Of a stretch of 46,512 nucleotides of DNA, positions 31,182 to 41,078 are shown piece by piece. The notes under the pieces were generated by a model. The model was not told the origin of the DNA. It saw only the letters and a program-made list of their open reading frames with translations, and did not search any database. The first letter of the stretch is position 1. Each line of letters begins with the position of its first letter. The stretch is from Candidatus Omnitrophota bacterium. GTDB lineage: Bacteria > Omnitrophota > Gorgyraeia > 1-14-0-20-64-10. Position numbers and translations under genes: made by a program. The stretch is taken from positions 1 to 46,512 of the forward strand of contig JAHFFE010000006.1 of the NCBI GenBank assembly GCA_023248155.1. Direction: 5' to 3'.

Positions 31182-32338
31182 AAAGCCGGATACGAGGGTT
31201 GTTGGCGGTTTGCCTGATCGGATCGATCGCGCTAGTTTACGCGGGAATGAATTTTTGGGCTGCTCCCCGGCTGATGAACCGCTTGAAAGCAAATTTGCCT
31301 TTTCCAGTCGAGGCGGCCCAGGTTAGGTGGGCGTGGCCGATCGGGATATGCCTGAACGATGTTCGTGTTCCCGATCCGGCCCAGGAACAGCCGTTTATCG
31401 TCGAAATTAAACGGTTGGTTGTCCGGCTGCCGGTCTGGGCTGTTTTTTCGCGGCCTCTGCCTATTTCTTTGGAGGCGGATTCCCCTCATTTCAAGCTGAC
31501 CAGCCGCAACATCGGTCTGATGAGCAGTTATGTCCGGCTTTCACGCACCGATTGGCTCGAGGTTTCGACCGACGAATTATCCGAGGAGGAAGCCGAGGGA
31601 GCTGGCGCTCCCCAGAGGGAAACCCAGCCGCTTCCATCGATGCTTCCGATTGAAATTAAATTCAAAGAAGGAGTGCTCGAAGCGCTGGATGAAAACATCC
31701 AGTCGGGTAAGCCGATTTTTATCCTTCGGCATTTAAACGTGAGTACCTCCATTGAACCGACGCTGCCGCATCTGACAGTGCGCGTGAAGGGAACCGGTTT
31801 TTTTGAAACGGAGAAAGGGGAACGGATCGGCCTTTTTGATTCCGATCTGTTCACGCGCATGCAGGACGGATACATGAAAGGGTTCCTCCGTTTGCGGCAC
31901 GAGCGGCTGGGTGATTTCCGGAACTTGTACACCTACGCGCCCCGGCCGATTTTGATCGAAGGGGGAATCGCCGACACGCGGATTGAATTTGAAGTGGAAA
32001 ACCACAACCACCTTCGGATGACCGCCCGCTGTACGGTGCAGAATCTGGATATGACCGGCCAGGTGGGGGATGTTTCCTGGGCTCAGATCATGCACGCGGT
32101 GGAGGATGACCAGCGGCGTTACACCTGGCAGTTCACCGTTGATGGGAATGTGCAAGATCCGAAATTCGATCCGCACGATCGGGTGTTGAGCGAGGTGGAG
32201 TGGAAGATGAAGGAAGAGGCCTCGTTAAAAGGGCTCAAAATCAAAGAGCAAATGTTTTTCTACGCGGATACGCCCTCTTCCTTCGAAGATTCAACCTCTT
32301 CTTTCCAAGACGTTCCCGAGGCAATTCCTCCCTCTTAA
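31178..32338 (+). CDS. AsmA/DUF748-like envelope protein
   Basis: The ATG at 31178 follows GGGAGG and overlaps the previous stop. The 386-residue protein has one N-terminal membrane helix and then an extended beta-strand domain: LKANLPFPVEAAQVRWAWPIGICLNDVRVPDP..., VRLPVWAVFSRPLPISLEADSP, LPIEIKFKEGVLEALDE. This pattern of repeated strands is that of AsmA/TamB-like (repeating beta-groove) proteins, which span the periplasm and move lipids. A short Ser/Pro-rich tail ends the chain. The role is inferred from fold resemblance; similarity is weak. Confidence 0.55.
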   Translation: MKSRIRGLLAVCLIGSIALVYAGMNFWAAPRLMNRLKANLPFPVEAAQVRWAWPIGICLNDVRVPDPAQEQPFIVEIKRLVVRLPVWAVFSRPLPISLEADSPHFKLTSRNIGLMSSYVRLSRTDWLEVSTDELSEEEAEGAGAPQRETQPLPSMLPIEIKFKEGVLEALDENIQSGKPIFILRHLNVSTSIEPTLPHLTVRVKGTGFFETEKGERIGLFDSDLFTRMQDGYMKGFLRLRHERLGDFRNLYTYAPRPILIEGGIADTRIEFEVENHNHLRMTARCTVQNLDMTGQVGDVSWAQIMHAVEDDQRRYTWQFTVDGNVQDPKFDPHDRVLSEVEWKMKEEASLKGLKIKEQMFFYADTPSSFEDSTSSFQDVPEAIPPS

Positions 32339-32350
32339 TGGATGGTTTTC

Positions 32351-32359
32351 TGATATAAT
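32351..32359 (+). promoter_or_regulatory. Extended -10 promoter of the purine operon
   Basis: TGA-TATAAT is a perfect -10 hexamer with a TGn extension, ending 12 bases before the ATG of purB at 32372. There is no room for a long leader, and no purine riboswitch is seen between it and purB. Confidence 0.6.
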
Positions 32360-32371
32360 AATCTTCTTCCG

Positions 32372-33667
32372 ATGATTTCTCGATACACGCCTCCCAACAT
32401 GGGAAAAATTTGGACGCAGGAAGCTCGCTTCCGCTGGATGTTGGAAGTGGAGCTTCTGGCGTGCGATTCCCTTGCATCCCAGGGGCGGATTCCCAAATCC
32501 GCTTCAGCTCGCATCCGCCGCCGCGCGCAACTGAATTTAGCCCGCATTGACGAGCGCGAAAAGAAAACCAAACATGATGTCGTCGCTTTTTTGGGCGAGT
32601 TGGCTTCGCATATTGGTTCCGATGCTCAGTATCTGCACTTAGGCCTAACTTCCAGCGATGTTTTAGACACCGCCACCGCCGTTCAGTTAAAACAATCGGC
32701 CACATTACTGTTGAGCGATTTGGCCGGGTTGAAAGCGGTCGTGAAGAAGCTGGCTCTGAAATATCGCGACACATTATGCATGGGCCGCACGCACGGTGTG
32801 CATGCCGAACCGACCACGCTGGGATTAAAGCTGGCCTTTTTCTACGCGGAACTGCTGCGCGCCGAAGAACTTCTGGCCCATGCCCGCAAAAAAGTGGCTG
32901 TCGGAAAAATATCGGGCGCGGTGGGAACCTACGCGCATCTCGATCCGTCGGTGGAAAAATATATCTGTTCCAAGCTGGGCATCACGCCTGCGCCGATTTC
33001 AACGCAGGTGGTTCCGCGCGACGGCTACGCCGGGTTTCTCTCGGCGCTGGCGATTGTCGGCGGCATGCTGGAACGGATGGCTATTGAGATCCGGCATCTG
33101 CAGAAAACGGAGACCGGCGAACTCGAGGAGCCGTTCGAGGAAGGGCAGACCGGTTCTTCGGCGATGCCGCACAAGCGCAATCCGGTTTCATGCGAACGGG
33201 TGACCGGGTTAAGCCGCCTGCTGCGCGGATACGCCGGCACGGCGCTCGAGAATATCGCACTCTGGCACGAGCGTGACATTTCGCATTCTTCGGTTGAGCG
33301 CGTCATTCTACCGGACGCGACGATCGCGCTGGACTTTATGATTCTGGAAATGACCCGCATTCTGAAAGGGCTTCGCGTTGATCCGAAACGGATGCGCCAG
33401 AACCTTGAAATGTCGAAGGGGCTTTTCTGTTCCGAATCGGTTTTGCTGGCGCTGATGAAAACCGGCCTGGTGCGCCCCGATGCCTACAAAATCGTCCAGC
33501 GCAACGCGATGGCCGCCTGGGCTAAAAAATCTGATTTTCAGGCGATGCTTTCGGCCGATCCTGAAGTGAAGAAGCGTTTGTCTCCCGTCGTTCTTAAAGC
33601 TTGTTTTGATTTGAAAAAGCATCTGCGGCATGTTCCATTCGTCTACCGAAGGCTCGGTTTGAAATGA
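32372..33667 (+). CDS. purB: Adenylosuccinate lyase
   Basis: The 431-residue protein is the fumarase/aspartase-superfamily lyase. GSSAMPHKRNPVSCERV (about residues 260-277) is the signature, with the mobile-loop serine. TSSDVLDTATAVQL (about 91-104) and MGRTHGVHAEPTTLG (about 132-146) are the other two conserved regions. It catalyses two purine steps, splitting SAICAR to AICAR and adenylosuccinate to AMP. It opens the purine operon and ends in an ATGA overlap with purL. A perfect extended -10 lies 12 bases upstream of the ATG. Confidence 0.95.
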   Translation: MISRYTPPNMGKIWTQEARFRWMLEVELLACDSLASQGRIPKSASARIRRRAQLNLARIDEREKKTKHDVVAFLGELASHIGSDAQYLHLGLTSSDVLDTATAVQLKQSATLLLSDLAGLKAVVKKLALKYRDTLCMGRTHGVHAEPTTLGLKLAFFYAELLRAEELLAHARKKVAVGKISGAVGTYAHLDPSVEKYICSKLGITPAPISTQVVPRDGYAGFLSALAIVGGMLERMAIEIRHLQKTETGELEEPFEEGQTGSSAMPHKRNPVSCERVTGLSRLLRGYAGTALENIALWHERDISHSSVERVILPDATIALDFMILEMTRILKGLRVDPKRMRQNLEMSKGLFCSESVLLALMKTGLVRPDAYKIVQRNAMAAWAKKSDFQAMLSADPEVKKRLSPVVLKACFDLKKHLRHVPFVYRRLGLK

Positions 33668-36558
33668 CCTCGACGGCGTCGGTGACCGGCTGGCGCTTTT
33701 CGGTCCGTTTGAAAGAGGAATTCCGCGATGGGGAAGCGCAGGGTCTTCTTTCCGATCTGGCCGATCTTGATATTGCCGGCGTCAATAAAATCTCCATTGC
33801 CCGTGTTTATTACCTGCAGGGTGATTTGTCTTCCGATGCGTTGTCCCGAATTGAACGATTGATTTCCGATCCGGTCACTGAATTATGCGCCGCCGAGCCG
33901 CTGTCCGGCGGCGAGAAACCGCCGGCCGCGATTACCGTCGAGGTTGCTTATCGTCCCGGCGTGCGCGATCCGGTCGAGGATTCACTCAAAAAAGGGGCCG
34001 CTGATCTGGGTGTTACCGGAATTCAGGCGGTTCGCACCGCGAAGGAATATATTTTTTCAGGAACAGTTTCCGCGCAGGCGCTGGAACGGCTGACCTATAA
34101 ATTACTGGTGAATGCCACGGTTCAGCAGGTGGTGACGCCGGCGGTGCGCGAGAAAATTTTCTGGGTTCCTCCGGCCGTTGCCGCGACGGTCGAGACGGTT
34201 CCGCTTCTGAAAGCCGACGATGCGCAGCTGCAGCAGATCAGCACGCGCTGCCAGCTTTCGCTGAATCTCGATGAAATGAAAACAATCCAGGCCTATTTTC
34301 AAAAAGCAGCGTGCGATCCGCGGCTGATTGAACTGGAAACGATCGCGCAAACTTGGTCCGAGCACTGCAAGCACAAGACGCTGCGCGGCAATATCGTTTA
34401 TACGGAAGTGGCCGGCGGCAAATCAAGCCAGCGCACCATCAACAACCTTTTGAAAGAGACGATTGTCCGCGCGACCGAAGAACTGAACAAGCCCTGGTGC
34501 ATCTCGGTATTTGAGGACAATTCCGGCGTGGTGGCGTTCGATGAAAAATATCATGCCTGTTTCAAAGTGGAGACGCACAACCATCCGTCGGCGCTGGAAC
34601 CGTTCGGCGGCGCCTCGACCGGAGTGGGCGGCGTGATCCGCGATATCCTCGGAACGGGACTGGGCGCCAAACCGATTGCTTCGACTGATATTTTTTGTTT
34701 CGCGCGGCCCGATTATCCGAAAGAGCAGGTTCCTCAAGGGGTTCTGCATCCGCGCCGCGTGATCAAGGGCGTGGTGGCCGGCGTTAAAGATTACGGCAAC
34801 AAAATGGGAATCCCGACGGTGAACGGCGCCGTGTTATTCGACGACCGCTTCATCGGCAACCCGCTGGTTTATTGCGGCAACGTCGGACTGCTGCCGGTCG
34901 ACAAGGTCAAGAAAACGGTTTCGCCCGGAATGGCTGTGGTCGTTGCCGGCGGACGGACCGGTCGGGACGGCGTGCATGGCGCGACTTTTTCCTCAGTGAC
35001 TTTGCACGCGGAATCGGAAGTGGTTTCTTCGACGGCTGTGCAGATCGGCGACCCGATTACCGAAAAGAATTTGACCGACGCGCTTTTGGAAGCGCGCGAT
35101 GCCGGGCTGTATTCTTCCGTGACCGATTGCGGCGCGGGCGGTTTGTCGAGCGCCGTCGGTGAAATGGGTGAAATCTGCGGCGCGCGCGTCGACCTGGAAA
35201 AAGTGCCTTTGAAATATGCGGGACTCAACCCGACCGAGATCTGGATTTCCGAATCGCAGGAGCGCGTGGTGTTCGCCGTTGAAGCCGGCAAGCTCGCTGC
35301 GTTGCTGGCGCTGTTTCAGCGCCGCGGCGTGATGGCCGCCGAGATCGGCCGATTTACCGGAACCGGCAACCTGGAACTGTTTTATCAGGGCGAGAAGGTC
35401 GGCGATCTGCGCATGGAATTTATGCACCACGGCGTTCCGCAGTTGGCGCGGCCCGCCGCATGGACCGCTCCGAAACCGGCCGAGCCGAAACTGCAGCCGC
35501 GAACCGATTACACCGATATTTTATTAAAATTGTTATCACGCTGGGACAGCTGCAGCAAGGAATGGATCGTGCGCCAGTACGATCATGAAGTGCAGGGCGG
35601 CTCGGTGATCAAGCCGATCGGCCTCGGGCCTTCCGACGCGGCGGTGATTCGTCCGCGGTTGAGTTCGAATAAAGGATTGGCTCTGGCCAACGGCATTAAT
35701 TTCCGTTATGGCGATTTGGATCCATACTGGATGGCGGTACTGGCCGTCGATGAAGTGGCGCGGCAGGTGGCCGCTGTCGGCGGATCATTGGACCGGCTCG
35801 CGATTCTCGATAATTTCTGCTGGGGTGATCCGACGCGCAGTGAAGTGCTCGGGTCGCTGGTGCGCGCCTCGCTGGGCTGCTACGACGCGGCCAAGGCCTA
35901 CGGCACGCCGTTTATTTCCGGCAAGGACAGTTTGTACAACGCCTATCGCGTCGGCGACAAAGCGATTCAGATTCCGGGCACGCTGTTAATTTCCGGCATG
36001 GCGCTGGTGGAGGATTGTGTCAAAACTATTTCGATGGATGCCAAGAAAGCCGGCAATCAATTGTATCTGCTCGGTTTGACGCGCAAGGAATTGGGCGGGT
36101 CCGCTTATCACGCGGTATTGAACGCCGAGGGCGGACAGGTTCCGACCGTTGATCTGAAACAGGCGCCGGCGGCGCTGCGCGCTTTTTCGAAAGCGGTTAC
36201 GGCCGGACAGGTGGTTTCCGCGCATGATTGTTCCGAAGGCGGCATGGCGATGGCCGCCGCGGAGATGGCATTTTCCGGGAACCTCGGCATCGTGATTGAG
36301 TTATCCAAAGTTCCGGCCGACACCAAAGAAACCGACGCGCTTCTTTTCTCGGAATCGGCCACGCGGCTGTTGGCCGAGGTTGCGCCCGATCAGTGCGCCG
36401 CGTTTGAAAAAACGATGAGCGGTTTTCCGGTGGCGGCGATCGGTGAATTTCAAACGACCGAAGATCTTGTTATTCATGATGCACAGGGCCGCGAAGTGGT
36501 GCGCGCCTCCGTCGGGCAGCTTCGCGCCGCCTGGCAGGAACCGTTCAAGGACTGGTAA
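33664..36558 (+). CDS. purL: FGAM synthase with two N-terminal PurS-like units (PurS-PurL fusion)
   Basis: The 964-residue protein is longer than small PurL (about 740) and shorter than large PurL (about 1300). Residues about 9-80 (WRFSVRLKEEFRDGEAQGLL...) and 89-160 (ITVEVAYRPGVRDPVEDSLKKGA...) are two PurS-like units in tandem. The PurL core then follows, with TWSEHCKHKTL, catalytic His305 and His307 in THNHPSALEPFGGASTGVGG, and the second half with QYDHEVQGGSVIKP, FISGKDSLYN and AHDCSEGGMAMA. There is no glutaminase domain; that is supplied by purQ next door (TAA directly followed by ATG). It makes FGAM from FGAR, glutamine and ATP. Confidence 0.93.
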   Translation: MTSTASVTGWRFSVRLKEEFRDGEAQGLLSDLADLDIAGVNKISIARVYYLQGDLSSDALSRIERLISDPVTELCAAEPLSGGEKPPAAITVEVAYRPGVRDPVEDSLKKGAADLGVTGIQAVRTAKEYIFSGTVSAQALERLTYKLLVNATVQQVVTPAVREKIFWVPPAVAATVETVPLLKADDAQLQQISTRCQLSLNLDEMKTIQAYFQKAACDPRLIELETIAQTWSEHCKHKTLRGNIVYTEVAGGKSSQRTINNLLKETIVRATEELNKPWCISVFEDNSGVVAFDEKYHACFKVETHNHPSALEPFGGASTGVGGVIRDILGTGLGAKPIASTDIFCFARPDYPKEQVPQGVLHPRRVIKGVVAGVKDYGNKMGIPTVNGAVLFDDRFIGNPLVYCGNVGLLPVDKVKKTVSPGMAVVVAGGRTGRDGVHGATFSSVTLHAESEVVSSTAVQIGDPITEKNLTDALLEARDAGLYSSVTDCGAGGLSSAVGEMGEICGARVDLEKVPLKYAGLNPTEIWISESQERVVFAVEAGKLAALLALFQRRGVMAAEIGRFTGTGNLELFYQGEKVGDLRMEFMHHGVPQLARPAAWTAPKPAEPKLQPRTDYTDILLKLLSRWDSCSKEWIVRQYDHEVQGGSVIKPIGLGPSDAAVIRPRLSSNKGLALANGINFRYGDLDPYWMAVLAVDEVARQVAAVGGSLDRLAILDNFCWGDPTRSEVLGSLVRASLGCYDAAKAYGTPFISGKDSLYNAYRVGDKAIQIPGTLLISGMALVEDCVKTISMDAKKAGNQLYLLGLTRKELGGSAYHAVLNAEGGQVPTVDLKQAPAALRAFSKAVTAGQVVSAHDCSEGGMAMAAAEMAFSGNLGIVIELSKVPADTKETDALLFSESATRLLAEVAPDQCAAFEKTMSGFPVAAIGEFQTTEDLVIHDAQGREVVRASVGQLRAAWQEPFKDW

Positions 36559-37344
36559 ATGGCTGAAGTCCGCGTTGCGATTTTAAAAGCGCCCGGTACC
36601 AATTGCGATATGGAAACCGCGCATGCGTTTACGCTGGCCGGCGCCCGTCCCGAAACGGTCTGGATCGAAGATTTAAAAGCGGGATCGAAGAAACTGAATG
36701 ATTATCAGATCCTGGCGGTTCCGGGCGGATTCAGTTACGGCGATGACCTGGGCGCGGGCCGTTTGATGGCCAGCGAACTTCAACACCGTTTGCAGGACAC
36801 GCTGGGTCCGTTTCTCGACAAGGAAAAACTGGTGATCGGCATCTGCAACGGATTTCAGACGCTGGTCAAGGCCGGCATTCTCCCGAGCGGAAAACTGGGC
36901 GTCGAGCAGGAAGTGACGCTGACCGGCAATGATTCCGCGAAATTCGAGGACCGCTGGATTTATTTGAAGTCGGAGTTCAATGTCTGCATCTGGACGCAGG
37001 GAATGGAGGATCTGTTCGAGCTTCCGGTCGCTCATGCCGAGGGAAAATTCGTTCCCAAGGACGCGACGGTGCTGGAACAGCTTCTCGGTTTTGGACAGAT
37101 TGTATTTCAGTATTGCGATGCCGACGGATTGGAGGCCGGCTATCCGGCCAATCCGAACGGGTCGATGGCGAGCATCGCCGGCATCTGCGATCCGAGCGGA
37201 AGGGTGTTCGGGCTGATGCCGCATCCGGAACGGCATCTTTCTGCATTGCAGCATCCTCGGCGCGGGCGCGAGGGAAGATCCGGGGACGGCGCGGGGCTTC
37301 AGATTTTTAAAAATGGCGTACGATGGGCGGAGAAACATTCATGA
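36559..37344 (+). CDS. purQ: FGAM synthase glutaminase subunit
   Basis: The 261-residue protein is a class I glutamine amidotransferase domain. The catalytic triad is Cys96 in GICNGFQTLVKAGILPSG and His222/Glu224 in MPHPERH. VAILKAPGTNCDMETAHAFTLAGA and VPGGFSYGDDLGAGRLMA are the PurQ signatures. It releases ammonia from glutamine for the PurL chain. The start immediately follows the purL stop, so translation is coupled. The last residues are extra compared with Bacillus PurQ (about 227). Confidence 0.94.
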   Translation: MAEVRVAILKAPGTNCDMETAHAFTLAGARPETVWIEDLKAGSKKLNDYQILAVPGGFSYGDDLGAGRLMASELQHRLQDTLGPFLDKEKLVIGICNGFQTLVKAGILPSGKLGVEQEVTLTGNDSAKFEDRWIYLKSEFNVCIWTQGMEDLFELPVAHAEGKFVPKDATVLEQLLGFGQIVFQYCDADGLEAGYPANPNGSMASIAGICDPSGRVFGLMPHPERHLSALQHPRRGREGRSGDGAGLQIFKNGVRWAEKHS

Positions 37345-38783
37345 GCGATGAGCTGAAAGAATATTGCGGGTTATTCGGCATTTACGGCCACCCCGACGCC
37401 GCCCAGTTATCTTATTTGGGATTGTTTTCGCTGCAGCATCGCGGCGAAGAATCGGCCGGCATCGTGGTGACGGACGGACAGATTTTGTCCAAGCATATCG
37501 GCATGGGCCTGGTCGAAGATGTGTTCAAGCCGTCCGATCTGGAGCGCATGAAAGGATACGCGGCGATCGGCCATACCCGTTATTCGACGACCGGGTCCAG
37601 CATGCTGCGTAACGCGCAGCCGCTGCAGGTCGATTATTCGCGCGGTTCGATTGCGGTCGCGCATAACGGCAATTTGATTAATGCGCATCTGCTGCGCGAC
37701 GAACTTGAAGCGCACGGCTCTATTTTTCAGACGACGATCGACTCGGAAGTGATTCTGCATCTGCTGGCCAACCCCCGTTACGCGCGGTTTGAAGAAGCGC
37801 TGGTCGATACGATCACGCGCATCAAGGGCGCTTTCTCAATCGTCTTTTTGCGCGAGGATGAACTGATCGGCGTGCGTGATCCCAACGGTTTTCGCCCGCT
37901 TTGCCTGGGTCTTCTCGACGGCGCGTATGTGCTGGCATCGGAAACCTGCGCGCTCGATATGCTCAAGGCCGAATTTGTCCGTGAAATCGAGCCGGGCGAG
38001 ATTGTGATCATCGGCAAAAAGGGCATTCGTTCTTTGCATCCGTTCCCGCCGACGAATCCGTCGCACTGCATTTTTGAACATGTTTATTTCGCGCGGCCCG
38101 ATTCGGTCATCTTCGGCGATTCGGTTCACCTGGTCCGTCAGAAACTGGGCCGCCAGCTGGCCCGCGAACATCCGGTCGACGCCGATCTGGTCATTCCGGT
38201 TCCCGATTCCGGCAACTCGGCCGCGCTCGGTTATTCGCTCGAGTCGGGCATTCCGTTTGAGTTCGGGTTCATGCGCAACCATTATGTCGGCCGCACCTTC
38301 ATTCAGCCGACGCAGCAGTCGCGCGAATTTCAGGCGCGCGTGAAATTTAATCCGGTTTCTGCGGCGCTCAAGGGCAAGCGCGTCATTGTCGTCGATGATT
38401 CGATCGTGCGGGGAACCACCTGCAAGACCCGTTTAAAAAGCATTCGCGATGCCGGGGCCAAAGAAATTCATATGCGGGTTTCCTGCCCGCCGATTATGTA
38501 TCCCTGTTTTTACGGAATTGATTTTCCGACGAAAAAAGAACTGATTTCCTGCACGCATACACTCGAGGAGATCCGCCAGTTTTTGGAGGTGGATACGCTC
38601 GGATTTATTTCGCTGGAGGGCATGCTCAGCGCCGTGAACGGCAAGAAGGCGAATTACTGCACCGCCTGCTACTCCGGAAAATATCCTCTGCCGTTCGGCC
38701 CCGAAGCGAACAAATATATTCTTGAGCGGAAATTCTCAGGTGAGGCGCATCCGGTCTCTGCGGAGACTCCCAAAAAACCATGA
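37341..38783 (+). CDS. purF: Amidophosphoribosyltransferase (Fe-S, propeptide type)
   Basis: The ATG at 37341 overlaps the purQ stop and follows GGGCGGAG; an ATG at 37323 is less likely. Cys9, exposed after removal of an 8-residue propeptide (MSDELKEY), is the N-terminal glutaminase nucleophile. The PRPP site is VIVVDDSIVRGTT. Cys243, Cys389, Cys450 and Cys453 match the four ligands of the 4Fe-4S cluster of the Bacillus-type enzyme (PCFYGID and CTAC). The 480-residue enzyme commits PRPP to purine synthesis. It ends in an ATGA overlap with purM. Confidence 0.95.
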   Translation: MSDELKEYCGLFGIYGHPDAAQLSYLGLFSLQHRGEESAGIVVTDGQILSKHIGMGLVEDVFKPSDLERMKGYAAIGHTRYSTTGSSMLRNAQPLQVDYSRGSIAVAHNGNLINAHLLRDELEAHGSIFQTTIDSEVILHLLANPRYARFEEALVDTITRIKGAFSIVFLREDELIGVRDPNGFRPLCLGLLDGAYVLASETCALDMLKAEFVREIEPGEIVIIGKKGIRSLHPFPPTNPSHCIFEHVYFARPDSVIFGDSVHLVRQKLGRQLAREHPVDADLVIPVPDSGNSAALGYSLESGIPFEFGFMRNHYVGRTFIQPTQQSREFQARVKFNPVSAALKGKRVIVVDDSIVRGTTCKTRLKSIRDAGAKEIHMRVSCPPIMYPCFYGIDFPTKKELISCTHTLEEIRQFLEVDTLGFISLEGMLSAVNGKKANYCTACYSGKYPLPFGPEANKYILERKFSGEAHPVSAETPKKP

Positions 38784-39784
38784 AGCAGTCGCTTACCTAT
38801 AAGAAGGCCGGCGTCGATGTGAAGGGCGCCCATTCGTTCGTGCAGGGGCTCGAACCGCTGGCGCGCATGACGCGCCGCGCCGGGTTGCTGCGCGGCATCG
38901 GCGGTTTCGGCGGACTGTTTGATTTAAAACCGTCGGCGGCAGGCCGTTCGGTAATGGTTGCTTCGGCCGACGGCGTCGGCACAAAAATTCTGCTGGCGCG
39001 CCGCGTCGGCTGGTACGAGCCGCTGGGCACCGACCTGGTCGCGATGAATGTGAATGATATTCTCTGCGTCGGCGCCGAGCCGCTCTTTTTTCTCGACTAT
39101 ATCGCTTCCGGAAAGCTGGATCCGCGCGTCATGATGCAGGTAATGCGCGGCATCGTGCGCGGCTGCGTTGAATCACACTGCGTTCTGCTGGGCGGTGAGA
39201 CGGCGCAGATGGCGCTGATGTACAAACCGGGTGAATTTGACCTGGGCGGTTTCACGGTCGGCATCGTCGGCCGCAACAAGATTATTTCCGGGCAGTCGAT
39301 CCGTCCCGGCGATGTAGTGTTGGGCCTGCCTTCGAGCGGTATTCATTCCAATGGCTATACGCTGGTGCAAAAAGCGCTGCCGGTTGCGCGGCAGAAACAG
39401 TGGGGCCGCGAACTGCTGGCGCCCACCCGTATTTATGTCCGTCCGGTGCTGGATCTGTTGCGCAAGAAAACGCCGCTGCATGGCATTGCGCATATCACGG
39501 GCGGTTCATTCCAGGAAAAACTAAAGCGAATTCTTCCTGAGGGAACGACCGCGCATCTGCGCAGAAACGCCTGGCCGGTGCTTCCGGTTTTCAAGAAAAT
39601 TCAGGCCGAGGGTGTTTCGGCCGATGAAATGTACCGCACATTTAATATGGGAATCGGTATGACGCTGGCGTTGCCGCCGAAGGCTGTTGCCGGTGTGCAG
39701 CGGCTGCTCAAGAAACAGTCGACGCCCAGCTGGGTGATCGGAGAAATTGTCCGCGGCAAGCGCGGCGTGGAGTGGGTGAAGTGA
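38780..39784 (+). CDS. purM: Phosphoribosylformylglycinamidine cyclo-ligase
   Basis: The 334-residue protein begins SLTYKKAGVDVKGAHSFVQGL and contains VMVASADGVGTKILLA, GTDLVAMNVNDILCVGAEPLFFLDYIASGKL, LLGGETAQM and GLPSSGIHSNGYTLVQKAL, the PurM signatures. It closes the imidazole ring of AIR with ATP. It sits between purF and purD with stop/start overlaps at both ends (ATGA and GTGA). Confidence 0.96.
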   Translation: MKQSLTYKKAGVDVKGAHSFVQGLEPLARMTRRAGLLRGIGGFGGLFDLKPSAAGRSVMVASADGVGTKILLARRVGWYEPLGTDLVAMNVNDILCVGAEPLFFLDYIASGKLDPRVMMQVMRGIVRGCVESHCVLLGGETAQMALMYKPGEFDLGGFTVGIVGRNKIISGQSIRPGDVVLGLPSSGIHSNGYTLVQKALPVARQKQWGRELLAPTRIYVRPVLDLLRKKTPLHGIAHITGGSFQEKLKRILPEGTTAHLRRNAWPVLPVFKKIQAEGVSADEMYRTFNMGIGMTLALPPKAVAGVQRLLKKQSTPSWVIGEIVRGKRGVEWVK

Positions 39785-41070
39785 GAATTCTTGTGATCGG
39801 GGCGGGCGGGCGCGAACATGCGCTGGTCTGGAAACTGGCGAAAAGTCCGCTCGTGACAAAAATCTTCGCCGCGCCCGGCAACGCCGGCATGGCGTCGATG
39901 GCTGAACCGATTCCGCTGAAAGCCGATCAGATTGTCGATCTGGCTAATTTTGCCGTTGATTCGAAAGTGGATCTGACGGTGGTCGGTCCGGAACTTCCGT
40001 TGGTGAAGGGGATCGTGGATCATTTCCGCCAGAAGGGACTGGCGATATTCGGCCCGACGGCGGCTGCCGCGCAGCTGGAAGGGTCAAAAGTTTTTTCGAA
40101 AGAACGGATGCTGCGCTACGGCGTTCCGACGGCCGCCGCAAAAATTTTTTCACGGTATGACCTGGCCGTTGATTATTTAAAGACGGTCCCTGTGCCGGTG
40201 GTTGTGAAGGCCGACGGCCTGGCCGCCGGCAAAGGCGTGATTGTCGCGGCTTCTCGCGAAGAAGCGCTGCGTGCCGTTGAATCAATCATGCAAAATCGCA
40301 TTTTTGGTGAGGCCGGCGCTTCGGTAGTCATTGAAGAATGTTTGCAGGGTGAAGAGGTTTCGGTGTTGGCCGTGGTGGACGGCGTTCATTGCGCACTGCT
40401 GCCTTCTGCGCAGGACCACAAGCGCGCTTACGATAATGATGAGGGGCCGAATACCGGCGGCATGGGCGCTTATTCACCGGTTCCGGCTGTTTCCGATGCG
40501 TTGATGGAACAGATTCGTACCACCGTTTTTGAGCCGATGATCAGCGGTATGAATCGCGACGCGACGCCGTTTACCGGTATTTTATACGCCGGCATCATGC
40601 TGACGGCGCAGGGGCCGAAAGTATTGGAATTCAACACGCGATTCGGCGATCCCGAAGCGCAGGCGCTTCTGCCGCGCCTGAAAACCGATCTGGTTGAAAT
40701 TATCCTGGCCGCGATCGATGGGAAAATTAATCAGATTTCGATTGAGTGGGACAGCCGTCCGGCCGCCTGCGTGGTGCTGACTTCCAAAGGATATCCGGGC
40801 ACGTACGAAATGGGCCGTCCGATTCAGGGACTGTCCGATGCGCATGATTGTCCCGACGCGTGGGTGTTTCACGCCGGGACTTCGCGTGAAGGCGGGAAAT
40901 ATTTTACGTCGGGCGGCCGCGTGCTGAATGTGGTCGGCATGGGAGCTACGCTGGAAGCGGCCATTGAAAAAGCATACGAGGCCGCCGACAAAATCCAGTA
41001 TGAAGGCAAACAGTTCCGCCGCGATATCGGTGCCCGCGCGTTGAAACGAAAAACAGGCGTTAAGGTTTAA
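39781..41070 (+). CDS. purD: Phosphoribosylamine-glycine ligase
   Basis: The GTG at 39781 overlaps the purM stop and lies 8 bases after GGAG; a GTG three codons earlier is the alternative. The 429-residue product is GAR synthetase with an ATP-grasp fold: MRILVIGAGGREHALVWKLAKSP, VGPELPLVKGIVDHF, VVKADGLAAGKGVIVA, LLPSAQDHKRAYDNDEGPNTGGMGAYSP and VLEFNTRFGDPEAQ. It uses glycine, phosphoribosylamine and ATP. It is the last purine gene in the operon; purC, purE, purN and purH are not in the window. Confidence 0.96.
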   Translation: MRILVIGAGGREHALVWKLAKSPLVTKIFAAPGNAGMASMAEPIPLKADQIVDLANFAVDSKVDLTVVGPELPLVKGIVDHFRQKGLAIFGPTAAAAQLEGSKVFSKERMLRYGVPTAAAKIFSRYDLAVDYLKTVPVPVVVKADGLAAGKGVIVAASREEALRAVESIMQNRIFGEAGASVVIEECLQGEEVSVLAVVDGVHCALLPSAQDHKRAYDNDEGPNTGGMGAYSPVPAVSDALMEQIRTTVFEPMISGMNRDATPFTGILYAGIMLTAQGPKVLEFNTRFGDPEAQALLPRLKTDLVEIILAAIDGKINQISIEWDSRPAACVVLTSKGYPGTYEMGRPIQGLSDAHDCPDAWVFHAGTSREGGKYFTSGGRVLNVVGMGATLEAAIEKAYEAADKIQYEGKQFRRDIGARALKRKTGVKV

Positions 41071-41078
41071 CCGTGGGC

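Noticed and set aside
32339-32371. Purine riboswitch before purB
   Set aside because: Only 33 bases separate the upstream stop from purB and a -10 element occupies them; there is no room for an aptamer.
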